Positions 35,450 through 46,065 of a stretch of DNA of 64,000 bases are shown here, piece by piece. A program made the position numbers and the translations under genes. Positions within the stretch are counted from its first letter, which is position 1, and every line of letters begins with the position of its first letter. The notes under the pieces are model-generated. The model worked only from the letters and a program-made list of their open reading frames with translations. It searched no databases and was not told the origin of the DNA. Origin of the DNA: Phycisphaerales bacterium (GTDB lineage Bacteria; Planctomycetota; Phycisphaerae; UBA1845; Fen-1342); contig JADJWG010000001.1 of NCBI GenBank assembly GCA_016716475.1, positions 1,240,001 through 1,304,000 on the forward strand, in the 5' to 3' direction.

Positions 35450-38400
35450 TTAGGGCAGCAACGGCCCCGTATAGCCCACCTGGAAAAGGGCGAAGTCCGC
35501 CAAGTCCACCGTGCCGTTACCGTCACCGTCGAAAAACTCGATGCACCACGGCGGTCGCGGGGCGGCATCCATGCAAAATACGAGCAACTCGAAGTCGTCG
35601 AAATCCACATCCCCATCGGTGTCCGCGTCACCGAACAAGTCGGGAACCACCCGCAGAACGAGCAACCGCGCATCCGTTCGACCCGAGTTGTCCGTGACCC
35701 GTAACAGCGGCTTGAAGCGCCCCGTTTCCGTGGGTGTTCCAAACAGCGTGCCATCCGGTAACAAACTCACGCCCGATGGCAGACGTGACAGGTCAAACTC
35801 AACGGAGTCGACCGCCGACAGTGCCGCCGCACCGTCGTACGCCGACAACGCATACCGCGCGTTGTCACCGGCGGATACGCCAATCGTCGGTGTCAGGTTG
35901 GAATTGCCGGCCGCATAGTCGAAGCGGATACGGCCGTCCGCGTACAGCGTCGCACTGAACTCGCACGGGAAGAAGCCCGTGTGCGTGACCGCCACCCATG
36001 TGATCGTCACCTGGTCAGGCACGCTCTCATCGATGTAGATATCACCGCCCTGATCGGTGCGCAAATTGTCCCACAACGGCGCGATTCTCCGATTTGCCGC
36101 CAGCAGCGCCGTGCTGTTGTTGAACGCCGATCCAACGAACGGGCCGAAGTTGATCCAACCGTCGATCGCGATCTTCACTTCCGTGTACCAGAAACCGTAG
36201 AACGGGAAGGCGAAAGGCAGCGTGTAGTCGAACACCTCGTTGCCGCCGATCCAGCCCTGCGGCACACCTGAAGGTGTAAACAGATTCGCCCCGAGCGGTT
36301 CCTCCACGTAGATCGGGCGCACCTCGAATGCCAGGGGCGGGTCGCCGCCCAGCACCTCGACCGCGACCGGCCCGTACGGGAGGTCCAAGCGCGCCGGCGG
36401 CAGCGTCGCCGTGCTGATGACCGGATCGCTGGTCCCCTGGATCAGCCGGATGTTGTCAAGCGCGATTCCATCCGACGGGATCGGCTGGTTGTCGTATTGC
36501 TGGAAGCGAATACGGAACGTGTCGTGGTACACCAGCCCCGCGGCCGCCGCGGCCTGGTCGAGGTCGATCAGCGTCGTGTTCCAGACGAAGTTCGTCGCAC
36601 CCGTGAAATCCGCGATACGGTACCACGTATTCCCGTCGGCACTGATCGCAACGCCATCCCCTTCGAACGACCCCGTCCACGTGGCGGGCAACGGGTGCAC
36701 TTCGTCGGCGAAGTTCTTCCAGTCGTAGGCCAGCCGTACAAATGATGCGCCGGACAGATCGACCACCAGCGTCAGCTCATTCAGACTGAAAGTGCCCGCG
36801 TACGAAGTGTCCATGGTCGCATGGTAGTTGCCGAGCGGACCGTCCAGCGTCGTCAGTCGAATGCGCCCGGTCGCCGTGCTCACCGGATACCAATACGGTG
36901 CGAAGGGCGGGCCCGCCTCGAAATCCTCCTCGAACGGGAAGGGGGCCGCGGCCAGCACCTGGACCGTCACCGTCGCGATGTTGGAGTCCAGCAATCCATC
37001 ACGCGCGCGGTAGGTGAAAGTCGCATCCCCCACAAAGCCCGGCTCCGGTGTATAGAGCAGCGCCGCCCCTGCCAGGTTCACCGGGGCCACCTCGAGCGGT
37101 GGGCCGCCCGGCTCCCGCAACATACCCACGGTCGGCAGCGACACTAGCTCATAGACCAGCGGATCTTGGTTCGCGTCGATCGCAGCCAGCGCGACCGACA
37201 CCTCCACGTCGCGCGGCGTGGAGACGTGAACCGCCTGCGCAAACGGGGCCTGGTTCTCCTGTGGCGTTCCGATCGCGAGAACCTGCACATCATCCACGTT
37301 CCAGCCGCCGAATACGTTCGTCCGGTTCGTCGGCCCCATCACCCAACGCACCTGCACGAACGACTGCTCGTCGGCCACCGCCGCGATGTTGTACTCTACA
37401 ACGTTCCAGCTTGTGTCGATCAGGTTGCCGGTCGGGTTGTTCCAGACCGTGTGCCAGTGGACGCCGTCGTGGGTAACCTCGATGCTCGCACCGTCCGCAC
37501 TGGCCGATTCCACCGTCAACCAGCGCGCGAAACGCAGCGACACCCGTGATAAACCCGTGCAATTCAGCGGCAGAGTCGTCAGACTCCGTGGGGGCATGTC
37601 GTTCGTATACGCACCGGCGAGGTTGTAACCATAGACCCGCGCACCGGTGTACCCGGTGACCGGATCGCCGGCATTCCCCTGCGGCTGGCCGTAGGCCCAC
37701 AGGCCCTCCGTGAGCCAGCCCGGATTCGTCTGGAGCGGGAAGTCGTACGCCACCTGCGGCGTGCCGACGGAAACCCGCACCGGCGCCGCATTCGAATGCA
37801 GCCCGCCATCGAAGGCCCGGTACAGGAACACATCCGGGCCTTCATACCCCGTCGCCGGAGTGTATGCCACGATCGCTCCACCCGCTGAAAGCGTATACGG
37901 AACGCTCGTAATGGGGCCGGCGTTCGGATCGCGCAACTGCCCATGCGCGGGCAACTGCGTGATCTCATACGTCAGCACATCACCCGGATTGGGGTCGCTC
38001 GCCCGCAGCAGCGTTGCAACCTCCGTCTGGGCAGGCGTCTCGCGGTAGAGTGGTCGCGCCACCGGCGGCAATTCCCCGCTGCCCGCCACCACGATGCGCA
38101 CATCGTCGATGAACCACCCGTCACGCTGCAGAAGCTCGTCCGCCTGCAGCCGGAACCGCACCTTGACCGGCTGACCGGCGAAGGGTGTCAGATCGTACAC
38201 CCGCAGCGTCCAGTCGTAGTCCCCGCCGGTGTCCGCATCGAGCACGCCCAGCAGTTGGTCATCCGCATCGACCACTTCCACGAAGCAGGTGTCGTACGGA
38301 GTCTCGAGCAGGCACCAGTCCCAGTACTCGAGGAACACCGGCCGGGTCACCCCCGTCAAGTTCATGAGCGGCGTCTGCAGCCAGGCATTCGCATTGGCGT

Positions 38401-40654
38401 TGTAATTGGCGGCGCGATCCGTACCCCAGCAATTGTTCCCACCGATCGCACGCAGTCCGTTCAGCCCGGCCAGCGGGCCGCTGCCGAGAATCGCCTGCGT
38501 AAATACTCCCTGCGACGACGTGGGAATACCGCGGGTCCACTCGTTTTGCGCTCCGCCCGTGGTCCAACCCGGGTCGGGAATCTCACTGTTGTCGGCGAAA
38601 AGCGTGACGGCATCCCGCAGCACGTGGGCCCGGGCTCCAAAGCCATAGCGTGCGGTGGCGCTGTAAGGGTACACGCCGTAGAAGAAACCCCCGCTGTCCG
38701 CCCCGGCATCCACATACGCTCCTCCGGGCGCGCTGTAGATCACCGTCACACCCGGTGCCACCTCCGCTCCCACCTCATACGTCTCGCCATCCGTCGGCAT
38801 CCACGCGAAGGGGACGCTCGACCGCACCAACAGACTACCGGCGTAGTCGTTGGACGGCGACGTCCATACCAGACTATTCGCGCTGCCCGCGGCCGACGCC
38901 GTCAGCGCCCGAATGCGGTCCGGCCAACGGATCCCCGCCAGCGCCGCATGCACCGCGGCCCCCGCGTCCACCTTGCCGAACCCGAAGCGGTGGCTGTGGC
39001 CGGTGATTCCGTCGAATCGCCCGTAGGGTTCGTCCAGCCGCACTGCCGTCCGCTGCACGATCGCCCGGGCCTGCGCCGCGGACATGGTTAGATCCTGCGA
39101 AACCACCAGCGCAAACACGCCCGCAGCCAGTGGCGTGGCCGAGCTCGTTCCGCCGAACGCGTTCGTGTAGTCCAGGTCCGGCAACCCGTTATAGCCCGAA
39201 CTGCCCATCAGGTCGGTCGTCGTGATGTCGAGCCAGGGGCGCCGCACGCCGTCCGTGCCGCGATCATTCGTCGGCGCGACCACCGCCACCTCCGGCCCCA
39301 CATCGCTGAATTCCGTGTGCTCCGCATGACTGTTCGAGCCGCCAATCGCCAGCACACTCGGCAGCTGCGCCAGCGCCGAGACTCCGTTCACCGTGTGCGC
39401 GCTGTTTGCCGCCGCAAACAATACCAGCGCCCCCTTGCCGTTGCGGCCGGTGCTCGCGGCCGTGTGAATCGCCGTCACGATGTCGGCCGGTGCGAACGTC
39501 CCACTGGCGAAGCCCCAGGAGTTGCTCAACACCGTGGCGCCATCACTGTGATCGCCGTCATTGTTCGGATCGATCGCGAAGTAGTACGCATCGGCCGTCG
39601 CACTCAGCGGCGCGCTGAAGAACTTGATGCCGATCAGCCCGCAGTGCGGCGCGGCCCCGCGCACACCGAGCGCATTCGCTGCGGCTACCGCGACGCCCGC
39701 GCAAGCCGTCCCGTGGCTCTGGCCCGAGTTCGGGCTGGGATCGTCCGTGGGTGGATCGACGTCGAGGTTCAGCCCTGTCGCCCAGTTCGGGAACAGGTCC
39801 GGATGCATTCTCTGGACCGCGTCGTCGATGATCGCGACGCGCACCTCCGGCCGCCCTAGCGCGAACGGGCCGTTCCCACTGTCCCAGGCCACTTCCGCGT
39901 TGATATCACTGCCGGCCGCCGCCCCCTTGAATTCGTCTCCGTCGAGGTGCCACTGGAGCGCATACAGCGGGTCCAGAATCGGGCCACTGCCGAAGCGGAC
40001 CTTCGGTACGAAGAAATCGGGATGCGCATACAGCGCAAGATCCTCACGGGCGTGCACCGCGTTTGCCACGTCCAGTGGAAAGACCGCCTGCGTGTCGCGC
40101 ACCACCAACAGATAGCGGTGGTTGCCGCGCGCCAGGGGCTTCACATCGCAGCCCAGCTCGTCTGCCAGTGCCCGGACCTCGTCCTCTGTCACCTGGGGGC
40201 GGAAACCGGCCACCACCTCATTCGTCAAGTAAAATGGCACCCCACCCTCGCTCGGGTACAGCACCGGCAGCACCCACGCCACCTCGCGATGTCGCGCCCA
40301 ATCCTGTGACGCTAGCGGACCACGCACCACGAACAGCCCGCGCTGCTCCATCCCTAGTTCCAATTCCGCGACATGTTCAGGCAGATCTTCGGCCGCCGTG
40401 CGCTGCCCAAGAAACGCTGGCCGTTGATTTCGCACCCACGTCCCCGGCCGCAGCGCGACCAGCACCTCATCACCGGCGGGCGTGACATGCCAGACACCGT
40501 GAACATCGTGGAAGAACAAGCCCGTTTCAGGCGGAACCGCAGCGTCGGAAGCATGAACCGGGGCGCCAGCAAACACCGCCGTGCAGACCACCCCCAGCAC
40601 CCAAGACAAGAGCCCCGTCGGGGCGCACCGTGCAGGCCAAACTCCACTGCTCAT
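35450..40654 (-). CDS. Giant secreted subtilisin-like protease with beta domains and dockerin-like C-terminus
   Basis: A 1734-residue exported protein with a signal peptide to about residue 36. After a propeptide-like region, the S8 domain carries Asp at 277-278 ('AIIDDAV'), H314 in 'SHGTACAG', N417 in 'FAAANSAH' and S504 in 'GGTSSATP'. About 1150 residues of repeated beta domains follow (MAM/Ig-like modules with 'GWFIDDVRIVV' and 'GWNVDDVQVLA', and cadherin-like 'VTYE...DGGLHSNAAPV' segments). It ends in two Asp/Asn-rich loops, 'GDADTDGDVDFDDF' and 'DGDGNGTVDLADF', like dockerin EF-hand calcium sites. It is probably a surface or extracellular protease. Start chosen at the ATG 40654 before the signal peptide. 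Confidence 0.9.
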   Translation of the reverse strand: MSSGVWPARCAPTGLLSWVLGVVCTAVFAGAPVHASDAAVPPETGLFFHDVHGVWHVTPAGDEVLVALRPGTWVRNQRPAFLGQRTAAEDLPEHVAELELGMEQRGLFVVRGPLASQDWARHREVAWVLPVLYPSEGGVPFYLTNEVVAGFRPQVTEDEVRALADELGCDVKPLARGNHRYLLVVRDTQAVFPLDVANAVHAREDLALYAHPDFFVPKVRFGSGPILDPLYALQWHLDGDEFKGAAAGSDINAEVAWDSGNGPFALGRPEVRVAIIDDAVQRMHPDLFPNWATGLNLDVDPPTDDPSPNSGQSHGTACAGVAVAAANALGVRGAAPHCGLIGIKFFSAPLSATADAYYFAIDPNNDGDHSDGATVLSNSWGFASGTFAPADIVTAIHTAASTGRNGKGALVLFAAANSAHTVNGVSALAQLPSVLAIGGSNSHAEHTEFSDVGPEVAVVAPTNDRGTDGVRRPWLDITTTDLMGSSGYNGLPDLDYTNAFGGTSSATPLAAGVFALVVSQDLTMSAAQARAIVQRTAVRLDEPYGRFDGITGHSHRFGFGKVDAGAAVHAALAGIRWPDRIRALTASAAGSANSLVWTSPSNDYAGSLLVRSSVPFAWMPTDGETYEVGAEVAPGVTVIYSAPGGAYVDAGADSGGFFYGVYPYSATARYGFGARAHVLRDAVTLFADNSEIPDPGWTTGGAQNEWTRGIPTSSQGVFTQAILGSGPLAGLNGLRAIGGNNCWGTDRAANYNANANAWLQTPLMNLTGVTRPVFLEYWDWCLLETPYDTCFVEVVDADDQLLGVLDADTGGDYDWTLRVYDLTPFAGQPVKVRFRLQADELLQRDGWFIDDVRIVVAGSGELPPVARPLYRETPAQTEVATLLRASDPNPGDVLTYEITQLPAHGQLRDPNAGPITSVPYTLSAGGAIVAYTPATGYEGPDVFLYRAFDGGLHSNAAPVRVSVGTPQVAYDFPLQTNPGWLTEGLWAYGQPQGNAGDPVTGYTGARVYGYNLAGAYTNDMPPRSLTTLPLNCTGLSRVSLRFARWLTVESASADGASIEVTHDGVHWHTVWNNPTGNLIDTSWNVVEYNIAAVADEQSFVQVRWVMGPTNRTNVFGGWNVDDVQVLAIGTPQENQAPFAQAVHVSTPRDVEVSVALAAIDANQDPLVYELVSLPTVGMLREPGGPPLEVAPVNLAGAALLYTPEPGFVGDATFTYRARDGLLDSNIATVTVQVLAAAPFPFEEDFEAGPPFAPYWYPVSTATGRIRLTTLDGPLGNYHATMDTSYAGTFSLNELTLVVDLSGASFVRLAYDWKNFADEVHPLPATWTGSFEGDGVAISADGNTWYRIADFTGATNFVWNTTLIDLDQAAAAAGLVYHDTFRIRFQQYDNQPIPSDGIALDNIRLIQGTSDPVISTATLPPARLDLPYGPVAVEVLGGDPPLAFEVRPIYVEEPLGANLFTPSGVPQGWIGGNEVFDYTLPFAFPFYGFWYTEVKIAIDGWINFGPFVGSAFNNSTALLAANRRIAPLWDNLRTDQGGDIYIDESVPDQVTITWVAVTHTGFFPCEFSATLYADGRIRFDYAAGNSNLTPTIGVSAGDNARYALSAYDGAAALSAVDSVEFDLSRLPSGVSLLPDGTLFGTPTETGRFKPLLRVTDNSGRTDARLLVLRVVPDLFGDADTDGDVDFDDFELLVFCMDAAPRPPWCIEFFDGDGNGTVDLADFALFQVGYTGPLLP

Positions 40655-41104
40655 GCTGTGATCTCCATCGTTACCTCGGTCGGGTACGGTAGTCGTCACC
40701 GAGCCGCAGGCACTTTGCGGTCCCGAACTATCGGACATGGCTACCCTTGGCGTCCCGAACGGCACGCCACCCGCTCAGCGGTGCTTGCAATTCGCATACT
40801 GCCCCGCCACCCGCGCGTCGCGCCTCTCTGTCTGCCACTCCTCCACGTCGCAGTGTACTTCCGGCGCACCCGGGCTTCAATCAAAACCTTGGTGGTTTCG
40901 CGTTGACTCACGCCGGCGCATCTGGTCTACTGCGAATGGGAACGGGCGTCGAGGAGGCGACGTCAGGCACGGGCACACCGCCAACACCAGGCATCGCGAG
41001 GCACGTGCATACGGCCGGTGGGGTACCGGTTCCACACGAACTCGCAGGATTCGCCCGCATGTCGCGCGCCCCGTTGAGCCCGCTACAGAGGAAGGAGCCA
41101 TTTC
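40655..41104. other. Divergent intergenic region (450 nt) between two giant secreted-protein genes
   Basis: It should contain promoters for both genes. A plus-strand sigma70-like promoter is visible (40903-40931). No RNA gene or supported small ORF was recognised. Confidence 0.6.
40903..40931 (+). promoter_or_regulatory. Candidate sigma70 promoter for the P-domain giant protein
   Basis: TTGACT (40903-40908), a 17-nt spacer and TCTACT (40926-40931). The -35 matches 5 of 6 consensus bases and the -10 matches 4 of 6. The predicted leader is about 165 nt. Confidence 0.5.
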
Positions 41105-44100
41105 ATGCTCGTCAGCACAGCGCGTCGTGCGCGCGTCGGTGTCGTGACCGCCGCGCTCGTTCTCCTTGCCACCACCGGTATCAGCGCGTTCGCGGCTTAC
41201 CCACCACCCCCGAACGACACGGCCGCCACCGCTGAGATTCTCGGCGCTGCGCCGGTGATTGTCACGGGCTCCAATGTCCGCGGCACCAATTCGATCGGCA
41301 CAACGACCCTCGGCAACCTGCCGTCGGTGCCTGGCCCGGATGTCTTCTACCGTTTCACCCCAACCACCACCGGCAACCACTGGATCACCATGATTCCGTG
41401 GGTCGAGGTGCCCGTGTACGCCAGTTCGGGCGGGACGGTTCCGATACCCAACCTGTGCGTCTACGTACTCGAGGCCGGCAGCGGCATCTTTATCGCCGGG
41501 TCCGATGCCAACAGCCGTGACGTCGCCGATACGGTCGTCGCCACGCTCACCGCGGGTGTCGAATACCTGATTGTCGTCGACAGCGCCGAGATTGCTCCGC
41601 GAGCCCAGGAATTCGAGTTCACGCTGGTCGTAACCCAGGCGCCCAGCGCCGGGCCGTACCATTGCGCCGCTCCGGGCTTCATTCCGAACACGTTGCCTAC
41701 GGCGGTTGTCGGCACGCTGACAGGTGCCAGTAACAACATCACCTTCGTACCTGGTACCGGGCGCTGCGCCATCGTCGACACAGGCCCTACGTTCCTGCCC
41801 GGTCCCGACCACGTCTATACCTTCACCACCGGTCCCAATCCTTCCGATGCCGGCGACTACCTATTCTCGCTGGTGCCCCATGGGCAGGCCTGGAACGGCC
41901 TGCTCTACATCGTCGATTCGTGCCCCCCGTTCTTCCCGTTCGGCTGCCTCGGCGCTGCGAGCCACACTTCCAGCACGCTGCGCCAATCCGAAACCATCGT
42001 CGTAACGCTCGATTTCGACACCACCTATTACGTGGTCGTGGACAGCGGCACCCTGTCGCTCCCCGACGCCAAGTACACGCTGCTCGTCGATCACGCCTCG
42101 AACTGGGGGATCACCGAGGTGGAGCCGAACAACTTCCCGTTCGAGGCCTCCCCGCTGCTCCCCGGCCTGCTCAACGGCGGGCAGCTCGTCGGCCCCGGTG
42201 ACATCGACGTGTGGACAGTGCCGCTCCTGGCGGGGGACCGGCTCTATGCCCTCTTCGACGTTGGCAACGCCGCACTGAGCAACATCGAGGGCACTCTCAC
42301 GATTCTCGATCCGTTCGGTGGCGTGCTCGAGTTCGACGACGATGATGGCGAGGGCTCTGTCTCCCCCATCGCCACACTCAACTTCCGCACGTCTTCCTTC
42401 GCCTCCGCGGTCGCCGGCGTGAGTGCGCAAGTCGACGGTCCTCATTATCTGCAGGTCGCCACCGCCACCGGCCAGACGCTCGCCCGCTACGGTTTGCACT
42501 ACGGCGTGCAGCCGGCCGGCCGCAGCCCCGCGCTGGAATGCGAACCGAACGACACGCTCAACTTCGCCGACGCCAGCGGCAAGGACTACTTCCGCGGCAC
42601 CCTCCTGACCAACGGGGATCTCGACCACTACGCCTTCCATGCCGAGGCCGGCGAACGCATTTACCTCGCGCTCGACGGCGACCCCGAGCGCGACAGTGGC
42701 GGGGCCGATCCGACCCATCCGCTCGCCACCGATGCCGGCCTGCGCGTCTTCGATGTTGACGGCGATGTGCTCATCAGCAGCCACAATGACACTGGCCTGG
42801 TGAAACCCGGCCAGGCCCCCGACTATCCCGCCGAGGGCCTGGTTTTCACGGCGCCCGCCAGTGGCACCTACGTCGTACAGGTCTACGGTGCCCGGGCGAA
42901 CATGTTCGGCCCCGGGCGCACCTACGAGCTCGCGATCTTCCGTGATGACGCGGCGCCCGCCCTGCTCGAGGAGCGCGATCCGGTCATCCTGTCCATCATG
43001 ACCGACTTCTTCAACGATACGCTCACCGTCACCGCTTCGGATAACGCAGCGGGCGACAGCGGCCTGTGCTCCATCACGCTAGCCGCCGGCAGCGTGAACC
43101 TCACCCTACTCAACGTGAACTTGTCCCCCGGCGACCCCACGTCCGTCTTCCAGATCGGTCTGCTCGACCCCAGCATCTCCGGCGCGGGCAAGCTAATCAT
43201 CACCGATTGCGCCGGCAACACCGCCAGCGCCGCGGTCGCGATCGACGCTGACCAGCCCGCCTGCGGGGGCGCCGTGCAGATCTCCGGCCGCCGGACCTTC
43301 TTCAGCAGCCACCCGCCGCTGCACGCGCCGGACAACCAGCCCGCGGGCCCTGGCGTCAGCGGAGATCTCCGCATCAACGCCACCGGCCTGATTCAGGACG
43401 TCGATGTCACCGTCACCGTGGAAACCTCGCGCGTGCCCGATGTGCGCTGCTACCTCATCCATCCCGACGGCACACCCATCGCGCTCACCATCAACCGCGG
43501 CAGCAGCAGTGCTTTCAATTTGACCGACGCAACCTTCGACGACGATGCCGCCGCCATACTCTCCATCTTGAGCGGCGATGAGCCCTACACCGGCCGCTGG
43601 AGACCGCAGGAGGCCGGCGGCCTCGCGCTGCTCAACGGACGCGAAGTCTTCGGCACCTGGCTGCTGAACGTCATCGACAGCACCAACAGCAACACCGGCG
43701 GCAGCAACCTGATTCGCTGGTCACTCGACATCGACGCCGGCTTCCCGAACCCCGAGTACTTCGCCGGCTTCGCCGAGGACAATACCGGCCTTGCCTCGAT
43801 TCAGTTGAACAATGCCGACAATGTCGTGCTGGAACTGTCTGCAGACTTCCAGCCCGGCGACACATCCGTCGCGTACTTCGTCCGGCTCGTGAACCCGTCC
43901 CAGAATGGATCGGGCACGATCATCGTGACCGATCTGTCTCAAAACACCTGCGAAACGCCGGTCTCGCTCACGGGTCTGCCCGACAACGAAGTGCCCGAGA
44001 ATGATGGTCGCGTCACACGTGACATCACGCTCGGCGCCGAAGTCCAGCTCGAGGTCGGATCGTTCGATCCCATCGGCGTCCCCTCCCTCGTCAACGTCTC

Positions 44101-45958
44101 CGACAACATGGCCGTTTCCGAGGTCATCGTAGATCTCATGATCAACACGCGTGACATCGGCCGTCTCGCCGCCACCCTTACCCACGACGACGCCATGGCC
44201 GCCCTGCTCAACCGCGTCGGCATGACCGAGCGGGGCAGTGTCGGCCTCACCAAGGACAACATCTGGGTGCTGCTCGATGACAATGCCCCGGTTGAGGATG
44301 ACGCCCACCTCGAACCGGCGCTCGGCTCGATCGAGTTCTTCGGACTGCATCAACCGGACGGCCGCGGTGATTACATCGGCGACGGCATCTCGTCCGACCC
44401 ACGCGACAACATGCTCTTTGTCTTCGAAGGCCGGCCCTCCGCCGGCCTCTGGGAGCTGCATGTCGGCGACTACCGCGAACAGGGGACCACGCGTTCCATC
44501 TTCCGCCGTTGGACGGCCACCCTGATCACCCCTGGCGCTCCCGAGCGTTACGTCGGCACCGCCCGAGAGCGCTATCCGCAGGCCGGCATCTGCGAAGTTC
44601 GCATCGGCCCGGGCAGCACCAACCTGCTGGCCCAGGCGAACTTCGCCCCCGGCGCCGCGGAGGTCGACTACGTCATTACTCTGGCCGACCCCACCCAGCC
44701 CGGCTCCGGTACGTTCGAATTGGTCGACTGCGCCGGTAACGTCCGCGCCATCCCACTGACCCTCGCCCCGCAGACAGCCGATCAGAATCCGCCGGTGGTG
44801 ACCGGTGTCGTGAACCCCGTCACCCAGCTCTTCGAGGGGTTCGCCAGCGATGATGCCCCGAGCGACTCCAACATCGCCGCCGTCGAGCTGGCCCCCTGGT
44901 CCAGCAACCTGCAGCTTCTGAGCGTTACTCCCGATGGCCAGGGTAATGCCCACTTCGTCGTCGGCCGTCCGGATCCCAACGCCAACGGTCGCGGCTACGT
45001 GCGTGTCCGCGATGCCATCGGCTTCCGCCGCCACATGCTCGTGCATATCGATGCGACAGCGCCGGTCTGCACCGGCTCCATCGGTCATACGAAGCGCTAC
45101 ATCAGCACTCATGGCCCCCTGACGATCCCCGACAACGACACCGGCGGTGTGAATTCCGACATCGTCGTCCCGGATGTCGACCAGGTGACCGATCTCGATC
45201 TGACACTCAACATCACCCACGGATTCGACGGCGACATTCGCGCCACCCTGTTGAGCCCGGCGTTCATCACGCTGTTCAACGGTATCGGCAGCACCGGAAA
45301 CGATTTCATCGACACCACGCTTGATGACGAAGCACCGTTGGCGATCAACGCGGGCACGGCCCCCTTTACCGGCCATTGGCGGCCCCAGGCCCCCGCAACC
45401 CTCAGCATCCTCGACGGCAACCCCGCGGCCGGCACCTACACGCTGAATATCGCGGACACCCGTGTTTTCAACCGCGGCACCTTCGACAGTTGGTCCGTGA
45501 CCATCACCTCGCCGACCTTCCCGGAACGCTACGACGGCCGGGCCGAGGACAGCGAACAGTGGGCGACCGGGTTGTGTACGATCGAGCTTGCGGCGGACGC
45601 CCAAAACCTCGCCCTGCACGTCGACCCGTTCGAACCCGGCGCTGCCATCGTCCGCTACTCGGTCGCGCTGGCCAACCCACGGCTGCCCGGACTCGGTACG
45701 GTGCTCGTCAGCGACTGTGCCGGCAACTTCTGTGTTGTGCCGATCTGCCTGCAGCCCGCGATTCCCCCCCTCCTGGGCGACTTCAACGGCGACAGTGCCG
45801 TGACGCCGGCCGACTTCGGCGGTTTCAGTACCAGCTTCACCGGGCCGGACTTCGGCGGCTTTGAACCCTGCGACCCGCGCCGAGTGGGCGACTTCGATTT
45901 CGATGGTGACGTCGACCTGGCCGACCTCGCGCTCTTCCAGGCCCAGGTTCAGCCGTAA
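41105..45958 (+). CDS. Giant secreted protein with PPC-like and three proprotein-convertase P domains, dockerin-like C-terminus
   Basis: A 1617-residue exported protein. ATG 41105 has GAAGGAG upstream and a signal peptide to about residue 33. The first half has pre-peptidase C-terminal (PPC)-like sandwiches ('NDTAATAEILGAAPVIVTGSN', 'EVEPNNFPFEASPL', 'ECEPNDTLNFADA'). Three P-domain-like modules follow, each with the closing pattern G-x-W/Y-x-L-x-V/I-x-D then a W before a T-I/L strand ('GTWLLNVIDS', 'GLWELHVGDY', 'GTYTLNIADT'). It ends in two dockerin-like Ca loops ('GDFNGDSAVTPADF', 'GDFDFDGDVDLADL'). No protease domain is present. Function is unknown; adhesion, matrix binding or a protease partner are possible. 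It is divergent from the giant subtilase. Confidence 0.88.
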   Translation: MLVSTARRARVGVVTAALVLLATTGISAFAAYPPPPNDTAATAEILGAAPVIVTGSNVRGTNSIGTTTLGNLPSVPGPDVFYRFTPTTTGNHWITMIPWVEVPVYASSGGTVPIPNLCVYVLEAGSGIFIAGSDANSRDVADTVVATLTAGVEYLIVVDSAEIAPRAQEFEFTLVVTQAPSAGPYHCAAPGFIPNTLPTAVVGTLTGASNNITFVPGTGRCAIVDTGPTFLPGPDHVYTFTTGPNPSDAGDYLFSLVPHGQAWNGLLYIVDSCPPFFPFGCLGAASHTSSTLRQSETIVVTLDFDTTYYVVVDSGTLSLPDAKYTLLVDHASNWGITEVEPNNFPFEASPLLPGLLNGGQLVGPGDIDVWTVPLLAGDRLYALFDVGNAALSNIEGTLTILDPFGGVLEFDDDDGEGSVSPIATLNFRTSSFASAVAGVSAQVDGPHYLQVATATGQTLARYGLHYGVQPAGRSPALECEPNDTLNFADASGKDYFRGTLLTNGDLDHYAFHAEAGERIYLALDGDPERDSGGADPTHPLATDAGLRVFDVDGDVLISSHNDTGLVKPGQAPDYPAEGLVFTAPASGTYVVQVYGARANMFGPGRTYELAIFRDDAAPALLEERDPVILSIMTDFFNDTLTVTASDNAAGDSGLCSITLAAGSVNLTLLNVNLSPGDPTSVFQIGLLDPSISGAGKLIITDCAGNTASAAVAIDADQPACGGAVQISGRRTFFSSHPPLHAPDNQPAGPGVSGDLRINATGLIQDVDVTVTVETSRVPDVRCYLIHPDGTPIALTINRGSSSAFNLTDATFDDDAAAILSILSGDEPYTGRWRPQEAGGLALLNGREVFGTWLLNVIDSTNSNTGGSNLIRWSLDIDAGFPNPEYFAGFAEDNTGLASIQLNNADNVVLELSADFQPGDTSVAYFVRLVNPSQNGSGTIIVTDLSQNTCETPVSLTGLPDNEVPENDGRVTRDITLGAEVQLEVGSFDPIGVPSLVNVSDNMAVSEVIVDLMINTRDIGRLAATLTHDDAMAALLNRVGMTERGSVGLTKDNIWVLLDDNAPVEDDAHLEPALGSIEFFGLHQPDGRGDYIGDGISSDPRDNMLFVFEGRPSAGLWELHVGDYREQGTTRSIFRRWTATLITPGAPERYVGTARERYPQAGICEVRIGPGSTNLLAQANFAPGAAEVDYVITLADPTQPGSGTFELVDCAGNVRAIPLTLAPQTADQNPPVVTGVVNPVTQLFEGFASDDAPSDSNIAAVELAPWSSNLQLLSVTPDGQGNAHFVVGRPDPNANGRGYVRVRDAIGFRRHMLVHIDATAPVCTGSIGHTKRYISTHGPLTIPDNDTGGVNSDIVVPDVDQVTDLDLTLNITHGFDGDIRATLLSPAFITLFNGIGSTGNDFIDTTLDDEAPLAINAGTAPFTGHWRPQAPATLSILDGNPAAGTYTLNIADTRVFNRGTFDSWSVTITSPTFPERYDGRAEDSEQWATGLCTIELAADAQNLALHVDPFEPGAAIVRYSVALANPRLPGLGTVLVSDCAGNFCVVPICLQPAIPPLLGDFNGDSAVTPADFGGFSTSFTGPDFGGFEPCDPRRVGDFDFDGDVDLADLALFQAQVQP

Positions 45959-45992
45959 CTCCGGAGACGCCCGCATCCGCACGTCCTAACGA

Positions 45993-46023
45993 AGAAGCCC
46001 CGACCGCTCCGGCCGGGGCTTCT
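45993..46023 (+). terminator. Intrinsic terminator-like hairpin
   Basis: A perfect 10-bp stem AGAAGCCCCG / CGGGGCTTCT whose loop can fold further (CCG/CGG), followed by CGTTTGT. It lies 35 nt after the giant gene's stop and before a converging gene, so it may serve both strands. Confidence 0.75.
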
Positions 46024-46065
46024 CGTTTGTCCTGCCACACACCTTCTGCCGCGGGCCCCGCCCCT

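Noticed and set aside
43721..45982. 753-codon open frame on the minus strand
   Set aside because: It is a shadow of the giant P-domain gene, whose plus-strand product has a signal peptide, P domains and dockerin-like loops.
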